Source: Paenilisteria riparia FSL S10-1204 (GTDB lineage Bacteria > Bacillota > Bacilli > Lactobacillales > Listeriaceae). Taken from it: DNA of 64,000 nt. The stretch's first letter is position 1, and every line of letters begins with the position of its first letter. The position numbers and the translations under genes are program-made. The stretch is taken from assembly GCF_000525995.1 (NCBI RefSeq), contig NZ_AODL01000002.1, positions 242,393 to 306,392 of the forward strand. Direction: 5' to 3'. The notes beneath the pieces were generated by a model. The model had not been told where the DNA came from and did no database searches. It worked only from the letters and a program-made list of their open reading frames with translations. Shown here in pieces: positions 1 to 9,050 of this stretch.

Positions 1-2
1 TA

Positions 3-290
3 ATCGGTCCAGATAGAGAATTTGGAGAAAAGTATTACGATGATCTCATTATGCATTTATTAGAAACAGAGCAAAGTTTTCCAGAATTTATTTTTCATGT
101 TGGGACAGGTGATTTTCATTATGAAGAGCATTTAAAGCCTTTCTTGAAGCGGTGTGAGGCTAAAGGTATTCCTTATGAGCTAGATTTACAAGAGTACAGC
201 GACCATAATCAAACAGGTCAATACTATGCACCATTTTTATTGAAGACTGTTAAGCGCATATTAAGTGGTGAAAAAGTAGCGAAATCCTAA
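3..290 (+). CDS. C-terminal fragment of a putative esterase-family hydrolase (5' end outside window)
   Basis: The frame is open from the first bases of the window, so the gene begins upstream and only about 95 residues are seen. The fragment has the alternating beta-strand/helix look of the end of an alpha/beta hydrolase of the esterase D (PF00756) type. It contains a strand ending GTGDFHYEE, a helix, a second strand ELDLQEY, then SDHNQ, whose His could be the catalytic histidine, and a terminal helix. The nucleophile elbow would lie upstream and cannot be checked. No signal or membrane segment is visible in the part present. The family call is tentative. Confidence 0.5.
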   Translation: MGPDREFGEKYYDDLIMHLLETEQSFPEFIFHVGTGDFHYEEHLKPFLKRCEAKGIPYELDLQEYSDHNQTGQYYAPFLLKTVKRILSGEKVAKS

Positions 291-418
291 AAAGCGCTGT
301 AATGATAAAGAAGTTAGAGTAAATATAGAGTGTAGTGCAATCTCGGACAGAATAAATGAAACTAGAATTTCTATTCTATAGAGATTTTAAATCAAAGATA
401 TTGAGAAAGGTTGAGACG

Positions 419-1381
419 ATGAATAAACGAGTTTTAGTAACAGGCGGTGCGGGTTTTATAGGCTCTCATATATGCGAGATGTATGTGGAAGAGGGGTACG
501 ATGTATTATGTGTGGACAACTTGTCATCTGGTAAACTAGAGAACTTAACTAGTTTGTCAGGGCATCCACGTTTTCAATTTATCCAAGAAGATATTTGTCA
601 TTTGGAAGGGTTGATGCATGTATTCGAAACTTTTCGACCACATGTTATAAACCATCATGCTGCTCAAAAATCAGTTGTTACATCGTTAGAAGAACCTAGA
701 AATGACTTAGATATTAATTTGAATGGATTGCTTTGCTTGCTTGAATGCGTGCAAAAGTATCCAATCCAGAGCTTTGTTTATGTTTCTTCTGGTGGTGCGC
801 TAAGCAAGGTTATTTTAGGAGATGAAAAATCTACAGAATCTGATTCACCGCAACTTATTTCTCCGTATGCGATTACGAAATATGCGGGAGAGAAATATTT
901 AGAGATTTACGCCAAGGAATATGACTTTGATTATACGGTATTGCGCTATGCCAATATTTATGGTCCACGACAAATTCCAGACGGGGAATGCGGTGTTGTT
1001 CCTATTTTTGTGAATAATATAGTGACGAATCAGACATCGGTACTAATGACTTATCCAGACATGCCACGAGGTTGTACGCGCGACTATGTGTTTGTAGGTG
1101 ATGTTGTAGAGGCAAATCGATTAGCCACTGAAAAAGCACCTAATATGGTAGTTAATATTGGAACAGGCGAAGAGATATCTATCTTAGACATCTATCAATC
1201 GATTTTAAAAATATTTAATAAAGAAGTTCCAATACGGATAGAAGGACCTAGAGCAGGGGATGTAAAACGCTCTGTATTATCTAGTAAAAGAGCTCAAGAA
1301 GCCTTGGGTTGGAATGCACGCACAAACCTAGAAGAAGGGCTCTTAGTATTGAAGAAATCAATGCAAATAGAGAGTATGTAA
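419..1381 (+). CDS. NAD-dependent epimerase/dehydratase (UDP-glucose 4-epimerase-like SDR)
   Basis: A 320-residue extended short-chain dehydrogenase/reductase. The Rossmann dinucleotide motif GGAGFIGSH is at residues 9-17. The catalytic Tyr150-x3-Lys154 lies in SPYAITKYAGEKY, and a VSSGG segment near residue 122 supplies the Ser. The C-terminal half (ANIYGPRQ, RDYVFVGDVVEA, GTGEEISI) resembles sugar-nucleotide epimerases that act on UDP-hexoses. The frame is open upstream, but I chose the ATG at 419 because AGAAAGGTTGAG lies just before it and the Rossmann strand starts immediately after. It stands alone between the esterase fragment and a strong terminator. Substrate specificity cannot be read from the sequence. 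Confidence 0.8.
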   Translation: MNKRVLVTGGAGFIGSHICEMYVEEGYDVLCVDNLSSGKLENLTSLSGHPRFQFIQEDICHLEGLMHVFETFRPHVINHHAAQKSVVTSLEEPRNDLDINLNGLLCLLECVQKYPIQSFVYVSSGGALSKVILGDEKSTESDSPQLISPYAITKYAGEKYLEIYAKEYDFDYTVLRYANIYGPRQIPDGECGVVPIFVNNIVTNQTSVLMTYPDMPRGCTRDYVFVGDVVEANRLATEKAPNMVVNIGTGEEISILDIYQSILKIFNKEVPIRIEGPRAGDVKRSVLSSKRAQEALGWNARTNLEEGLLVLKKSMQIESM

Positions 1382-1388
1382 CAGTATG

Positions 1389-1443
1389 AAAGCACTACTT
1401 ACTGCACTTAGCTATAATGCTATGCAGTAAGTAGTGCTTTTTT
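1389..1443 (+). terminator. Rho-independent terminator after the epimerase gene
   Basis: A perfect 16-bp stem (1391-1406 with 1423-1438) is followed by a run of seven T. From here to 1664 there is no gene. A short open frame at about 1488 (19 codons) and a weak hairpin with T run near 1540-1575 are all I see besides the promoter at 1603. Confidence 0.9.
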
Positions 1444-1602
1444 GTGGAAATACAATCCATGAAAAGGAGAGTCAAAAAAAGAGCTATATGTATAAAACAT
1501 TTCAAGGCTTAATTGATGATGGCAGTGTGCGGTTTTGTTATTAAAGTAGGTGCTTCAGGAATGCCTATTTTTCAAGTACTTACTTTTTGTAAGAGAAAAT
1601 GC

Positions 1603-1631
1603 TTTACTCTTTTATGGTTTAGTGGTAAACT
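1603..1631 (+). promoter_or_regulatory. Candidate sigma-A promoter for the dioxygenase/hydrolase operon
   Basis: TTTACT and TAAACT are separated by 17 bases and lie 34 bases upstream of the first operon start at 1665. Position and spacing fit, but the -10 is only a partial match. Confidence 0.4.
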
Positions 1632-1664
1632 GTTTTTAAAGATAACAGAAAGGAGTGGGCGAAC

Positions 1665-2531
1665 ATGATTACGGGTATTCATCATGTGTCTGCGTTTACG
1701 AAATCGGCGGCGCTGAATCGACATTTCTATACGGAAGTGCTTGGCTTGCGGCTTGTGAAAAATACGGTGAATCAGAATAATACGCGGATGCGTCATTTAT
1801 TTTATGGGGACTATCAAGGGAACCCAGGAACATTGCTTACTTTTTTTGAGATAAAAAGATTAGGCGGGGCGAGACGAGAACAGGATTATTATGGAACGAC
1901 GTATTTGGCTGTTCCGCGTGGGTCGCTGGACTATTGGGAAGCGCGTGTGGCGGCAGATGTGATGGTGATGCGGCGGACGGAGCGCGGACTTTATTTGGAA
2001 GACGCGGATACGTTTGCGATTATGCTTGTGGAGTTAGACGAGCGGATTGCGACGGAAAATGCGACGCGGCATACGGATATTCCAGCGGATAAGCAGATTA
2101 TTCGAGTGCTGGGCGTGGATTGGCACGTTCGTGATACGAGGCGTTTGACGGATTTTGCGACGGAATTTTTGGCGTTACCGGAAGATGACTTTACATCTTT
2201 TGTGGCGACGGATTCGGATAAGCAGACGCGGATGGGGCGTGGCAGTATTGACCATGTAGCATACCGGGTGGCATCGAAGGAAGCTGTGACTATGTGGCAT
2301 CAGAAGGCGTTGGATGCTGGACTGAAAGTGGAAGAGTTTGTGGATCGGGCGTATTTTACGAGTTTGTATTTTCGTGAACCGAATGGCTTGATGATTGAGA
2401 TTGCGAGCGATACACCAGGTTTTGCGATTGATGAACCGGTTGATACGTTAGGTGAAACATTGGCTTTACCGCCATTTTTGGAAGCGAAACGGGAACAAAT
2501 AGAATCTAATTTAAAGGAGAATGACAAATGA
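1665..2531 (+). CDS. Ring-cleaving dioxygenase-like VOC protein (MhqA/MhqO family)
   Basis: A 288-residue two-domain vicinal-oxygen-chelate protein. Each half starts with a metal-ligand His motif: IHHVSAF near residue 4, and a second at about residue 193 in DHVAYRV. A Glu in LMIEIAS near residue 246 probably completes the metal site. Related proteins in Bacillus (MhqA, MhqE, MhqO) belong to operons induced by quinones and electrophiles, and are thought to cleave or detoxify aromatic compounds in the cytosol. It opens a four-gene operon; its stop overlaps the next start by four bases. Its codons are richer in G/C-ending CG pairs than the flanking genes. The exact substrate is unknown. Confidence 0.8.
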   Translation: MITGIHHVSAFTKSAALNRHFYTEVLGLRLVKNTVNQNNTRMRHLFYGDYQGNPGTLLTFFEIKRLGGARREQDYYGTTYLAVPRGSLDYWEARVAADVMVMRRTERGLYLEDADTFAIMLVELDERIATENATRHTDIPADKQIIRVLGVDWHVRDTRRLTDFATEFLALPEDDFTSFVATDSDKQTRMGRGSIDHVAYRVASKEAVTMWHQKALDAGLKVEEFVDRAYFTSLYFREPNGLMIEIASDTPGFAIDEPVDTLGETLALPPFLEAKREQIESNLKENDK

Positions 2532-3484
2532 AAGAATTAAAAGGAATCCACCATGTAACGGCGATGACAAGTAGTGCAGAGAAAAATTATGCGTTTTATA
2601 CAGAAACATTAGGGATGCGATTAGTGAAAAAAACGGTGAATCAAGACGATATTCAGACGTATCATTTGTTTTTTGCAGATGATGCAGGTTCGGCGGGAAC
2701 GGATATGACGTTCTTTGATTTTCCGAATTTGCCGAAAGGTCGTAAGGGCACGGACAGTATTTCGAAAACATCGTTCCGCGTGCCGAGTGATGCGGCGCTT
2801 GAATATTGGGTGGAACGCTTTGATTCGCTAGGTGTGGATCATGATGCGATTACGGAAAGTTTCGGTAAGAAAGTATTGGGATTCCGCGATTTTGATGAGC
2901 AGTCGTTGCAGTTGATTTCGGATGAGAAGAATGAAGGTGTGGCGCCAGGAATTCCTTGGAAAAATGGACCAGTGCCTGCGGAATTCGCGATTTATGGTTT
3001 GGGCCCAGTGTATTTGACGGTGCAAAACAAGGAAAATATCAGCTTAGTGTTGACAGTAATTCTTGGATTCCGTGAAGTGGCAACAGAGGGTGGCGAACAT
3101 CTATTTGAAGTTGGCGAAGGCGGAAATGGTGCGCAAGTCATTGTGGAGGAACGGACGGATATTTTGCCGGCTATGCAAGGTTATGGTAATGTGCATCACG
3201 TAGCGTTCCGAGTGGAAGATCATGCGGAACTTGAGAAATGGATTGCGCGCGCGAATGAGTTCCAAGCACCGAATTCTGGTTATGTGGATCGTTTCTACTT
3301 TGAATCGCTATACATGCCGGTTTCGCAACAGATTTTGTTTGAGTTTGCGACGGATGGTCCTGGTTTTGCGCAAGATGAGCCGTATGAGACGATGGGTGAG
3401 AAGTTGTCTTTACCACCGTTTTTGGAGAGCAAGCGGGCCGCGATTGAGGCAGAGGTTCGACCATTAAATACGAAAAGGGGTTAG
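2528..3484 (+). CDS. mhqO: Ring-cleaving dioxygenase-like VOC protein MhqO-type
   Basis: A 318-residue paralogue of the preceding gene, with the same two VOC modules: GIHHVTAM at residue 5, VHHVAFRV near residue 223, and ILFEFATDGPGF near residue 275. The length fits MhqO of Bacillus. Its ATG lies inside the previous stop region (ATGA overlap), so translation is probably coupled. A hydrolase gene follows at once, which reproduces the mhq arrangement in which dioxygenases and the MhqD hydrolase act together on quinone-like compounds. The family assignment is firm. The individual symbol is based on length and context and is less certain than the family. Confidence 0.75.
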   Translation: MKELKGIHHVTAMTSSAEKNYAFYTETLGMRLVKKTVNQDDIQTYHLFFADDAGSAGTDMTFFDFPNLPKGRKGTDSISKTSFRVPSDAALEYWVERFDSLGVDHDAITESFGKKVLGFRDFDEQSLQLISDEKNEGVAPGIPWKNGPVPAEFAIYGLGPVYLTVQNKENISLVLTVILGFREVATEGGEHLFEVGEGGNGAQVIVEERTDILPAMQGYGNVHHVAFRVEDHAELEKWIARANEFQAPNSGYVDRFYFESLYMPVSQQILFEFATDGPGFAQDEPYETMGEKLSLPPFLESKRAAIEAEVRPLNTKRG

Positions 3485-3489
3485 TAAAT

Positions 3490-4099
3490 ATGATGGAACA
3501 CATTTTTATTCCTGGTAAAAATCCTGCGTTACCGCCACTTGTTCTGCTTCACGGGACGGGAGGCGATGAACACTCGCTGCTTCAGATTGCGGAATTGATT
3601 GCGCCGGATGCTGCGGTGCTGGCTTTTCGTGGGGATGTGCCGGAACAGGGCGCGAATCGGTTTTTTACGCGGTATATGGACGGGTCATTTGACTTGGAAA
3701 GCTTAGCGGAGAAAACGGAACAGCTTATGGTACAGACGGCAAAATTGGCGACGGAATATGATTTTAGGCTGGAGAACGCGATTGCGGTCGGGTATTCGAA
3801 TGGTGCGAACATTGCGGCGAATGCGATTTTGACGCGGGAAGATGGTTTTAGGAAGGCGATTTTGTTTCACGCGATGCCGTCTGGTGCTGCGATGCCTGAC
3901 TTTTCGCTTGCTAGTGCGACGCTTTTTTTTGACGGCAGGTGTAAATGATCCGCTGATTAGTGCGGAAGGTTCGCAACAATTGATTGACTTATTGGTGGAA
4001 CGAGGTGCCGTTGTGACGGATGTTTGGACGCAGCAGGGGCATCAGTTGACACTGCCAGAAGTTGAAGCGGCTAGAGATTGGTACGGGACGCTGTTATGA
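3490..4099 (+). CDS. mhqD: MhqD-type alpha/beta hydrolase (carboxylesterase-like), frameshifted
   Basis: Two overlapping frames together give one alpha/beta hydrolase of about 202 residues. The oxyanion region is LHGTGGDEHS (residues 20-29), the nucleophile elbow is GYSNGAN (Ser103), the acid is the Asp in GVNDPLI, and the catalytic His is in QQGHQLTLPE. The break is in a run of eight T near 3924-3931: removing one T joins ATLF directly to LTAGVNDP, as expected for the family. In Bacillus, MhqD accompanies the dioxygenases and is induced by electrophiles. I regard the frameshift as a probable sequence error because both halves are fully conserved. If real, the enzyme would lose its Asp and His and be dead. 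Confidence 0.75.
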
Positions 4100-4713
4100 T
4101 AGCTTTTGATGCAGCGACGCTAGACGCGAAGGATCATTATAAATTTTTGAGTGGGGCGATTATTCCGAGACCGATTGCTTTTGTGACAACGGTTTCGGAG
4201 GAAGGTGTTTTGAATGCAGCACCTTTTAGCTTTTTCAATGTGGTGTCGAGCAATCCGCCGATTGTGTCACTGGCGATTCAGCGAGATGGTAACACGATGA
4301 AAGACACAGCGCGAAATGTGCTTGCAACGGGCGAATTGGTGATCCATCTTGTCGATGAGGCGTTGACGGAAGATATGAACGCGACGGCTGCTAGACTTGC
4401 GCCAAATGACAGTGAATTATTGCGAACGAAGTTAACGACAACATCAAGTATGAGTGTCAAAACGCCTGCGATACAGGAAGCGAAAATCAGGATGGAAGCT
4501 AAGCTTTTTCAGCACATTCCGATTTCAAACGAGGCTGGGAAAGTCGTGACAGATTTAATTTTGGCGAAAATCAGTTATTATGTATTTGATAATACGGTTT
4601 TTGATGAGGAAAAACAGTATATTGATGCCGCCAAATTGGCACCTGTAGCTCGGTTAGCTGGGAATGATTATGCGAAAATTGGCGATGTGTTTACAGTAGC
4701 GCGCCCCAATTAA
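4096..4713 (+). CDS. Flavin reductase-like FMN-binding protein (DIM6/NTAB family)
   Basis: A 205-residue protein of the FMN-binding split-barrel flavoreductase family. It starts with the typical IIPRPIAFVTTVSEEG segment, followed by NAAPFSFFNVVSSNPP, which forms the flavin site, then NVLATGELVIHLV. The start is the ATG at 4096, which overlaps the hydrolase stop (ATGA), so it is the last, translationally coupled gene of the operon. A reductase supplying reduced flavin, or reducing quinones directly, would fit beside ring-cleaving dioxygenases. That partnership is inferred from position only. Confidence 0.75.
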   Translation: MIAFDAATLDAKDHYKFLSGAIIPRPIAFVTTVSEEGVLNAAPFSFFNVVSSNPPIVSLAIQRDGNTMKDTARNVLATGELVIHLVDEALTEDMNATAARLAPNDSELLRTKLTTTSSMSVKTPAIQEAKIRMEAKLFQHIPISNEAGKVVTDLILAKISYYVFDNTVFDEEKQYIDAAKLAPVARLAGNDYAKIGDVFTVARPN

Positions 4714-4719
4714 TTTTTG

Positions 4720-4753
4720 AAAGACGGTTGATTTTTTATTGATCGTCTTTTTT
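4720..4753 (+). terminator. Terminator of the mhq-like operon
   Basis: A 13-bp stem with three G-T wobbles (4720-4732 with 4738-4750) runs into a stretch of T. An extended -10 box TGTTATACT (4755-4763), probably belonging to the next gene, follows immediately. Confidence 0.8.
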
Positions 4754-4797
4754 CTGTTATACTAAACAAAGAATCATTTTTTGAGGAGGTGGCGCCA

Positions 4798-5307
4798 GTG
4801 ATTCAGATTCGGGAAGCTTGTGAGTATGATGCGAAGCGGTTTGCAAAAATGCAATTACAGATAGATGGAGAGACGGATTATATGCTGTACGGCGCTGGAG
4901 AGCGAGAAATTTCAACGAAAGATGCGAAGAAACGATTGGAATATTTCTCGGATTTGCCGTATTCGATTATTTTAGTGGCGGAGGATATGGAAACGGAGAG
5001 CTTGGTTGGTTTCTTAATTGCTGATGGGAATCCGCCAAATCGCATGCAACACAGCATTTATATTGCGGTTGGAGTGCTAAAAGATTATTGGGGACAAGGC
5101 GTTGCAACACGTTTATTCGAGTATATGGAAACGTGGGCTAGGAGTCGAGGTGTGGTTCGTCGTATCGAACTTGGTGTTTTATGTAAAAATCAAAAAGCAC
5201 TGCGTTTATATCAAAAACTTGGCTATGAAATTGAAGGCACACATCGTGATTCTTTCATGATAGGAGACGAATATTACGATACATATTGGCTTTCCAAACT
5301 CATTTAG
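4798..5307 (+). CDS. GNAT-family N-acetyltransferase
   Basis: A 169-residue GNAT acetyltransferase. The acetyl-CoA-binding loop is in DYWGQGVATRLFEYM near residue 103, and the terminal LCKNQKALRLYQKLGYEIEG is the usual motif B. I chose the GTG at 4798 because GAGGAGG lies 8 bases before it; the earlier in-frame GTG at 4789 overlaps that ribosome site. It seems monocistronic, with its own extended -10 at 4755-4763. The acceptor substrate cannot be inferred. Confidence 0.8.
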   Translation: MIQIREACEYDAKRFAKMQLQIDGETDYMLYGAGEREISTKDAKKRLEYFSDLPYSIILVAEDMETESLVGFLIADGNPPNRMQHSIYIAVGVLKDYWGQGVATRLFEYMETWARSRGVVRRIELGVLCKNQKALRLYQKLGYEIEGTHRDSFMIGDEYYDTYWLSKLI

Positions 5308-5310
5308 CAC

Positions 5311-5339
5311 TTGCCAAGCGTTTTCCAGCATGTTACAAT
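5311..5339 (+). promoter_or_regulatory. Strong sigma-A promoter
   Basis: TTGCCA and TACAAT are separated by exactly 17 bases and there is also a TG extension before the -10. It points at a very short reading frame at 5372 rather than at a normal gene. Confidence 0.7.
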
Positions 5340-5371
5340 GTGACTAATTAAAGTGAACGGAGGGTTGCCAA

Positions 5372-5637
5372 ATGTGGAGTGTTAGACTTAGAATTCCAAA
5401 TTCGCAAACAGTAATTAAATAGTGCGAGATTGAGTTTAGAATGCATTTGTATAGAAGATATATTCTACACTCAAAACGGGATTGGTCTGCCTTTACAAGA
5501 AGGAACCCATTTTTTAGTTGTGATACTAAAATAAATAGATTGCGTGCTTTAATAAATTTTAAGTCGCAACGGTATTTAACAGGGGAGCAGATGAATTTTT
5601 GCTTCTTTTTGTTATGCTTAAATACGGTCATAACTTA
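5372..5637 (+). pseudogene. Remnant or frameshifted small gene
   Basis: An ATG at 5372, with a good site CGGAGGG 8 bases before it and a strong promoter at 5311, opens a frame of only 16 codons (MWSVRLRIPNSQTVIK, then TAG). Downstream, the other frames hold protein-like stretches, for example one around 5454-5531 reading EDIFYTQNGIGLPLQEGTHF. This suggests one small gene broken by indels. I do not recognise the product. It could also be a short leader peptide. Confidence 0.35.
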
Positions 5638-5713
5638 ATAGTTGGCGCTTTCAGTTGGAAGGTCACAAAAGTCCCTCGCACGTGTAAAAGAAAAAACACT
5701 GGAGGAATGAACA

Positions 5714-6991
5714 ATGACAAGAACAGCGATATTAGTAGGAATAACGATGAATCAAGTCAATTTTGACTATTCGATGGAAGAACTGGCGAATTTAGCGGAA
5801 GCGAATTTGATTGAACCAGTCGGTGTCATTACGCAAAAAATAGATCGCACAAACAAAGCGACGTATGTGGGCAAAGGAAAAGTAGATGAAATCAAAGGGC
5901 TAGCGGATTATGAAGATGTTGATTTAGTCATTTTCAATGATGAACTTTCTCCTTCGCAAATTCGTAATTTAGAAGAATTGTTAGAAATCGAAGTGATGGA
6001 CCGGACGCGTTTAATTTTAGATATTTTCGCGGATCGGGCAAAAACAAGAGAGGCGCAACTTCAAGTCCAAGTGGCTCGTTTGAAATATGAGTTGCCGCGA
6101 GTTGTAGGTCAAGGTGAAGGAATGGACCAGCAAAGCGGAAAAGGAGGACTAAAAAACCGTGGGGCTGGTGAAACGAAACTTGAAATGGACCGTCGTCGCA
6201 TCAAACAACAAATTAGCCAGCTAAATAAAGAATTAGATAGTCTTGTTGCTGAAAGGCAAGTGCAACGACGCAACGTCAGAAAAATGAAATCCCAATTGTG
6301 TCCCTTGTTGGCTATACCAATGCTGGAAAGTCTACGATTATGAATGCGATGGTTTCGGCACACAGCACATCGACGCATAAGCAAGTTTTTGAAAAAGATA
6401 TGCTTTTTGCAACACTTGAGACGAGTGTCCGAGAAATTATTTTACCAGATAAGAAACAATTTTTGTTAACAGATACGGTTGGTTTTGTTAGCAAATTGCC
6501 GCATCACTTGGTAAAAGCATTCCGTTCGACATTGGAAGAAGCTGCGATGGCAGATGTGTTAATCCACGTAGTTGACGTATCGCATGAGCATTTTCAAGCG
6601 ATGATGCAGACGACCGAAGAAACACTAGCAGAAATGGATGTTGTAGATATTCCGGTTATGTATGCTTTTAACAAGGCGGATATGGCGCTAAATACGATTT
6701 ATCCTCGTCGCGATGGCGATACAGTTTATATGTCTGCAAAAGAACAAAAAGGCTTAGATATTTTAGTACAAATGATTACAGAGCAGGTATTTGGCGACTA
6801 TGAAGTTGTCACACTACATGTCCCCTTTGAACGTGGGGATGTTGTGTCGTATTTGAACGAGCACGCCGAAGTATTGGAAACAGCTTATGAAGAAGAGGGA
6901 ACTCGTATAAAAGTGAACGCGAAGCAAGCAGATCGTATGAAATTTAACGCTTTCATCGAAAAAGAAAACGCAAATAGAAGACGAATCTTGA
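5714..6991 (+). CDS. hflX: GTPase HflX, frameshifted
   Basis: Two frames join into an HflX GTPase, a ribosome-splitting factor of the TRAFAC class acting in the cytosol. The N-terminal domain shows YVGKGKVDEI, the RQIR-type helix region and GAGETKLEMDRRRI (residues 157-170). The G domain has the P-loop GYTNAGKST, the G3 region DTVGFVSKLPHHLVKAFRSTL and NKAD. The frames join if one C is restored in CGCAACG at 6268-6274. The C-terminus also looks shifted: deleting one A near 6958-6968 gives a stop at 6989-6991 and a total of 425 residues, the normal length. The uncorrected frame would instead run through the promoter of the next gene. Both breaks are probably sequence errors. Confidence 0.8.
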
Positions 6992-6998
6992 ATGTCTC

Positions 6999-7007
6999 TG
7001 TTATAAT
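6999..7007 (+). promoter_or_regulatory. Extended -10 promoter for the phosphoesterase
   Basis: TGTTATAAT is a perfect extended -10. The -35 region is poor. It lies between the inferred hflX stop and the start at 7040. Confidence 0.5.
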
Positions 7008-7039
7008 GAGGGAAACTATTGTGAAGGAATCAAAAAGCT

Positions 7040-7909
7040 ATGAAAAAATCCCTTTTAAAAGCAACCAGTGCTGCTGCGCTCCTTTTTACGGGCTATGCGT
7101 ACTGGTCAACGAAACAATTAAGGACGACAGAATACAATATTACATCTTCCAAAATCGCGCCAGAGCTCGATGGTTTGCGAATTTTGCAACTATCGGATCT
7201 TCATGGTAATGTCTTTGGCCGCTATAATCACCGTTTAATTAAGAAAATCTGGGCAATACAGCCAGACATAATAGTCTTGACTGGTGATTTGCTCGATGGC
7301 GATGAAGGCATTAATATTGCTGTTACACTGATGCGCAAATTAATTAAAGTCTGTCCGATTTATTATGTGACTGGTAATCACGAAGCAAGAAGTGCGAATT
7401 TACAAGACTTACTGCCTGAGCTTGCTAAAATGGGCGTTACCTACTTGCAAAATGACCACGCGTATATAACGCGTGATGGGAAATCCATCGCGATTGCAGG
7501 TATTGATGATCCAAGTATTGCGATTGATAAACCGAATGATTTAAGTCACGATGAAGAAATTATGTTAGAAGAAGTTATTGTCCAACATAAAATAAAAGAA
7601 GCTACAGTTGGCATTCCTGATTCGCAGTTTACGATTTTGTTATCGCATCGACCTGAGAAATGGCCAATCTACCAACAAGCACCGGTTGATCTTGTTTTTT
7701 GTGGGCACGCACATGGTGGCCAAGTAAGGCTGCCATATACAGAAGGACTTTATGCGCCACACCAAGGTTTAATGCCAAAGCTAACTTCCGGTATTCATGA
7801 AGAAGGCGACAAGCAAATGATTGTAAGCCGCGGCGTCGGGAATGCTACGATAATACCACGTATTTTCAATGAACCCGAAATGCCACTCATCACGCTGCAC
7901 AACAAATAA
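7040..7909 (+). CDS. Membrane-anchored metallophosphoesterase (YkuE-like)
   Basis: A 289-residue calcineurin-like phosphoesterase. All metal-binding motifs are visible: LSDLHGN (about residue 52), LTGDLLDGD, VTGNHE, LLSHRP and FCGHAHGGQ. The first 25 residues (KKS followed by a hydrophobic stretch) form an N-terminal membrane anchor or uncleaved signal, so the catalytic domain is probably outside or at the membrane. In Bacillus, relatives such as YkuE are implicated in wall or lipid phosphoester hydrolysis. A GAAGGA site precedes the ATG. A strong terminator ends the unit at 7914-7952. Confidence 0.85.
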   Translation: MKKSLLKATSAAALLFTGYAYWSTKQLRTTEYNITSSKIAPELDGLRILQLSDLHGNVFGRYNHRLIKKIWAIQPDIIVLTGDLLDGDEGINIAVTLMRKLIKVCPIYYVTGNHEARSANLQDLLPELAKMGVTYLQNDHAYITRDGKSIAIAGIDDPSIAIDKPNDLSHDEEIMLEEVIVQHKIKEATVGIPDSQFTILLSHRPEKWPIYQQAPVDLVFCGHAHGGQVRLPYTEGLYAPHQGLMPKLTSGIHEEGDKQMIVSRGVGNATIIPRIFNEPEMPLITLHNK

Positions 7910-7913
7910 TAAC

Positions 7914-7952
7914 AAAGGACTTGAAGCGAATCTTATGTTTCAAGTCCTTTTT
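7914..7952 (+). terminator. Terminator after the phosphoesterase gene
   Basis: A perfect 12-bp stem (7914-7925 with 7939-7950) ends in five T. The lipoate ligase ribosome site begins just after it. Confidence 0.85.
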
Positions 7953-7970
7953 GCCAGGGAGAGAACAAGA

Positions 7971-8963
7971 ATGATGTATATTGATAATGAAGATTGCTTA
8001 GATCAAACGAGAAATTTTGCGATAGAGGAATTTGCATTGCGTCATCTGGATGAAAATGAAACGTACCTTATGTTTTACCGCATGCATCCAACAGTTATTG
8101 TGGGAAAAAATCAAAATACACTCGCAGAAATTAATACGGCTTATGTGGAGCAACACCAAATTCCTGTCTTGCGCAGGCTTTCTGGCGGTGGCGCGGTGTA
8201 CAATGATGAAGGCAATATTAGTTTTAGCATTATTACGAAAGACGATGGCGATGCATTTCATAACTTCGTCCGCTTCACAAAACCAGTCATTGAGGCTCTG
8301 CAATCGTTGGGTATAGATGCTACGCTAAACGGGCGCAACGACATTGAAATCGACGGCAAAAAAATCTCGGGAAACGCTCAGTTCTCAACAAAAGGAAGGC
8401 TTTACAGCCACGGCACTTTGCTATTCGATGTCCAACTAGATAACGTTGCCAAAGCGCTTCATGTCAATCCACTCAAATTAAAAGCAAAAGGCGTCCCATC
8501 TGTTCGGTCCCGCGTGACAAACATTCGTGAACATCTAGCCGAAGACATGAATATACAAGCATTCAAGCAAATCCTATTGCAACACATTTTTCAATCATCC
8601 GCCATTCCAACCTACCAATTCACACCGTCTGATTGGCAAAAAATCACTGAAATTCAGCAGCAACGCTACCAAAATTGGGAATGGAATTACGGTAAATCTC
8701 CGAAATGCAATATAAAAAAAGAATACAAATTTCCCGGTGGTTTAGTAGAGATGCAGTTGCAAGTCGAGCACGGCAGAATTCAGTCAGTCCGTATTTTCGG
8801 TGATTTTTTCGCAACTGGAGACATTCATGACGTGGAGCAGCAAATGCAAGGAATTCCATACACGCAAGATGATTTAGCGAGGATTCTAAAACAGATTGAC
8901 GTACGACTCTATTTTGGTCAAATAACGGAATCAGAATTGGCAACACATATTTTTTCAATCTAA
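7971..8963 (+). CDS. lplA: Lipoate-protein ligase A
   Basis: A 330-residue LplA that activates free lipoate as lipoyl-AMP and attaches it to apo-domains of 2-oxoacid dehydrogenases or GcvH. Key motifs are MYIDNED near the start, VGKNQNTLAEIN, RRLSGGGAVYNDEGNISFS (adenylate/lipoate site), GRNDIEIDGKKISGNAQF, and the C-terminal accessory domain from about residue 250 (FPGGLVEMQLQV). I chose ATG 7971 because AGGGAGA lies just upstream and family members begin here. Listeria carries two such ligases; beside hflX and the phosphoesterase this one probably corresponds to the second, LplA2, from my memory of the gene order. Confidence 0.88.
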   Translation: MMYIDNEDCLDQTRNFAIEEFALRHLDENETYLMFYRMHPTVIVGKNQNTLAEINTAYVEQHQIPVLRRLSGGGAVYNDEGNISFSIITKDDGDAFHNFVRFTKPVIEALQSLGIDATLNGRNDIEIDGKKISGNAQFSTKGRLYSHGTLLFDVQLDNVAKALHVNPLKLKAKGVPSVRSRVTNIREHLAEDMNIQAFKQILLQHIFQSSAIPTYQFTPSDWQKITEIQQQRYQNWEWNYGKSPKCNIKKEYKFPGGLVEMQLQVEHGRIQSVRIFGDFFATGDIHDVEQQMQGIPYTQDDLARILKQIDVRLYFGQITESELATHIFSI

Positions 8964-9050
8964 ACATAAAATAAGACTCTGGTATGATGTATTGCATAAT
9001 AGCTAAATGTTACAGTATTACTATAAACAAAAGAAAGTAGGAGAGAAATT

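Noticed and set aside
5441..5638. A 65-codon plus-strand frame before hflX
   Set aside because: No ribosome site at its ATG; a neighbouring frame looks more protein-like, so it is treated as part of a broken small gene.
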